Below are positions 35,283-36,400 of a stretch of 36,400 nucleotides of DNA, piece after piece. The notes below the pieces were generated by a model that did not search any database, was not told the origin of the DNA, and worked only from the letters and a program-made list of their open reading frames with translations. This DNA comes from an uncultured bacterium (GTDB taxonomy: Bacteria; Patescibacteriota; Minisyncoccia; Phycocordibacterales; CAIZLB01). A program made the position numbers and the translations under genes. The stretch is taken from positions 1 to 36,400 of the forward strand of contig CAIZLB010000019.1 in assembly GCA_903933735.1 (NCBI GenBank), given 5' to 3'. Every line of letters starts with the position of its first letter. Position 1 is the first letter of the stretch.

Positions 35283-35624
35283 ATGAAAAAAATAAATAAT
35301 CCAAGAGATAAACAAGTTACAAGAGGTCGTGCTGAATCAGTTATCAGAAGAGTTATAGATGAATATATTTCCAAAAATTCTGGAGGGCAATCACTTATAA
35401 CAATAACATCTATAGATCAAGCTGATAGAAGTAATAACGTCACAATCAGGGTATCAGTATTACCAGAAAATCAGGAGAATGCCGTGATTGATTTCTTAAC
35501 TAGAAATGTTACAGATATTAGAAATGATATAAAAGAGAAAACAAGAGTTGGCATGCTTCCCTTTTTGTCTTTCGAGATAGATAAAGGTGAAAAACATAGA
35601 CAAGAGATATTTGAGATTATATAG
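35283..35624 (+). CDS. rbfA: Ribosome-binding factor A
   Basis: A KH-fold factor of 113 residues that helps mature the 30S subunit and process the 16S 5' end. RVIDEYISKN, LITITSIDQADRSNNVTIRVSVLP and the C-terminal RVGMLPFLSFEIDKGEKH match the RbfA layout (TI..V.vs.D...a.VyvSvl and a basic strand). It sits 25 bases after infB, and infB-rbfA is a conserved bacterial pair. A short A/T-rich spacer precedes the ATG with no Shine-Dalgarno site. Reading is probably from the infB transcript. Confidence 0.9.
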   Translation: MKKINNPRDKQVTRGRAESVIRRVIDEYISKNSGGQSLITITSIDQADRSNNVTIRVSVLPENQENAVIDFLTRNVTDIRNDIKEKTRVGMLPFLSFEIDKGEKHRQEIFEII

Positions 35625-35648
35625 TCTATATGATATAAATATATATAC

Positions 35649-35722
35649 GGCGTAGTGGCGAAGTGGTTTAACGCGGCAGTTTGCAAAACTGATATTCGCC
35701 GGTTCAAATCCGGCCTACGCCT
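35649..35722 (+). tRNA. tRNA-Cys (GCA)
   Basis: Acceptor GGCGTAG/CTACGCC, anticodon stem CAGT/ACTG with loop TTGCAAA (GCA), T arm GCCGG-TTCAAAT-CCGGC, discriminator T. CCA is not encoded. Confidence 0.97.
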
Positions 35723-35747
35723 CCCGGAAAGACCGGAATATTGAAAA

Positions 35748-35830
35748 GCCCTGGTGGTGGAATGGTAGACACGAAAGACTTAAAATCTTTTGGCGGCAAC
35801 GCTGTGCGGGTTCGAGTCCCGCCTAGGGCA
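35748..35830 (+). tRNA. tRNA-Leu (TAA)
   Basis: An 83-nt class II tRNA. Acceptor GCCCTGG/CTAGGGC, D arm with GGTAGAC, anticodon stem AAAGA/TCTTT with loop CTTAAAA (TAA), variable arm GGCGGCAACGCT, T arm GCGGG-TTCGAGT-CCCGC, discriminator A. CCA is not encoded. It lies 25 bases after tRNA-Cys. Confidence 0.97.
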
Positions 35831-35834
35831 CAAG

Positions 35835-35875
35835 TAAAACAAACAGAGTCTTTAGGCTTTGTTTGTTTTATTTTG
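35835..35875 (+). terminator. Terminator after tRNA-Leu
   Basis: TAAAACAAAC and GTTTGTTTTA form a ten-pair stem, followed by TTTT. Confidence 0.8.
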
Positions 35876-35879
35876 ACCT

Positions 35880-36007
35880 AGAAAAATTGCCTTGAGGCAA
35901 TTTTGTGCGGGACGAGAAAAGCTTTACGATGTTTTTGAGGACCTATGGTCCGAAAAAACCGTAAAGGTGTACTGAAGCTGTAAGCTTCGAGTCCCGCCTA
36001 GGGCACA
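35880..36007 (+). mobile_element. Partial copy of the tRNA-Leu 3' end in a folded element
   Basis: Bases 35986-36007 are identical to 35811-35832: T loop, T stem, acceptor 3' strand and the two following bases of tRNA-Leu. The copy lacks the 5' tRNA half. It is preceded by a perfect hairpin AAAATTGCC-ttga-GGCAATTTT (about 35882-35903) and by GCGGGAC (35907-35913), which pairs with GTCCCGC (35991-35997) in the copied T stem. This encloses a long hairpin (35922-35966, CTTTACG/CGTAAAG outer, GGACC/GGTCC inner) and a small one (35974-35988, GAAGC-tgtaa-GCTTC). The motif TACTGAAGCTGTAAGC matches the element beside tRNA-Trp in 14 of 16 positions. No protein is encoded. Confidence 0.6.
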
Positions 36008-36025
36008 GTGATATATATAAAAAAC

Positions 36026-36050
36026 AAACCACACAAAATAAATGTGGTTT
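36026..36050. terminator. Terminator-like hairpin
   Basis: AAACCACA-caaaataaa-TGTGGTTT between the tRNA region and the 36084 gene on the opposite strand. The A/T-rich flanks allow use from either side. Confidence 0.65.
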
Positions 36051-36083
36051 ATCTTCATCAAAAACGATTAATAATCTTAATAA

Positions 36084-36359
36084 CTATATCATCTTACTTG
36101 AAAGCAAACTCATCAAAGTAACAGCGTTCTTTTGAGCACTGTCACTGTCTTTACTTGCTACAAATAGATCCCATTGTTTTACTAGAGCTTGATCACCTAG
36201 AGATCTGATATCACTCTCTAACTTAACACGATCATCAAATGATATCGTACCGTTTGTACCTAAAACCTTATCAACAAACAATTTCATAAATCTTGATGTT
36301 TTAAGTCTTTCTTCTGTCTTTGCTGATTCAGCTGCTTCTTTGGCATCATTCAACTTCAT
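36084..36359 (-). CDS. Small uncharacterised helical protein
   Basis: A 91-residue soluble protein, mostly charged helix by eye (MKLNDAKEAAESAKTEERLK, FMKLFVDKVLG, FDDRVKLESDIRSLGDQALV, then a Ser-rich C-terminus). No family is recognised, and there is no signal peptide or membrane segment. It is followed after about 33 bases by the hairpin at 36026-36050. An A/T-rich sequence with TACACA near the ATG may hold its promoter. The frame is plausible as a gene because composition and terminator fit. Confidence 0.6.
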   Translation of the reverse strand: MKLNDAKEAAESAKTEERLKTSRFMKLFVDKVLGTNGTISFDDRVKLESDIRSLGDQALVKQWDLFVASKDSDSAQKNAVTLMSLLSSKMI

Positions 36360-36400
36360 GTTTTGTGTATATTGAATACTAAAGAAGATGTTTAATCCTA

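Overview
The window is AT-rich, densely packed and uses the standard bacterial code. Gene content points to a member of the Candidate Phyla Radiation (Patescibacteria), most likely the Parcubacteria group. The signs are a divergent 16S rRNA with mismatches to common survey primers, a threonyl-tRNA synthetase without its TGS domain, several KilA-N/BRO-N/DinD-type proteins, a type IV pilus apparatus, and an rRNA locus with 16S and tRNA-Ile but no 23S or 5S. The lineage call is inference from content; no database search was possible.

Layout. 1-1972 (+): end of a membrane protein, a PIG-V-like membrane mannosyltransferase and a DPM-type family 2 glycosyltransferase (surface glycan assembly). 1973-3254 (-): a pilin with seven Cys/Asp-rich repeats and a small membrane protein. 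3297-5477 (-): tRNA-Ile, 16S rRNA, processing stem and promoter. 5498-9134 (-): prepilin peptidase, Ham1-type pyrophosphatase, large Fic protein. 9223-9806 (-): tRNA-Trp with a partial 3' copy, rpmG, tRNA-Tyr. 9855-12519 (-): KilA-N protein, NDK-like and CYTH proteins, PIN toxin with Phd-type antitoxin. 12586-15309 (-): ClpB-like unfoldase. 15383-20654: small orphan genes in single-gene units, a decayed BRO-N gene, thrS and dinD. 20739-21792 (-): HTH-Panacea antitoxin with a RelE-like toxin. 22024-29246: a DUF3892 gene, then a type I restriction-modification operon with an OLD-family nuclease gene between hsdM and hsdS. 29298-31729: YjdF-like membrane protein, a roughly 750-base noncoding array of about five small RNA transcription units, a DUF3800 protein and a lipoprotein. 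31800-35624: cysteine desulfurase divergent from infB-rbfA. 35649-36007: tRNA-Cys, tRNA-Leu and a structured partial copy of the tRNA-Leu 3' end. 36084-36359: a small unknown gene.

Three results stand out. (1) The 16S rRNA keeps helix 45, but the tail after it lacks the CCUCC anti-Shine-Dalgarno sequence. Genes across the window lack Shine-Dalgarno sites, and many have a -10 box 6 to 9 bases before ATG, which predicts largely leaderless mRNAs. (2) 29898-30660 holds consecutive sigma70-type promoters, each followed by a short structured RNA and a terminator. The last two share conserved ends around a completely different core. (3) Beside tRNA-Trp and tRNA-Leu lie 22-base copies of each tRNA's 3' end, attached to the same kind of folded element and sharing a 16-base non-tRNA motif. 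This suggests an undescribed element family targeting the tRNA T-arm.

Together the genes cover pili, surface glycans and translation (16S, tRNAs, L33, IF-2, RbfA, ThrS), plus a heavy load of defence and conflict modules: type I restriction with OLD, two toxin-antitoxin pairs, Fic, and KilA-N/BRO-N/DinD proteins.
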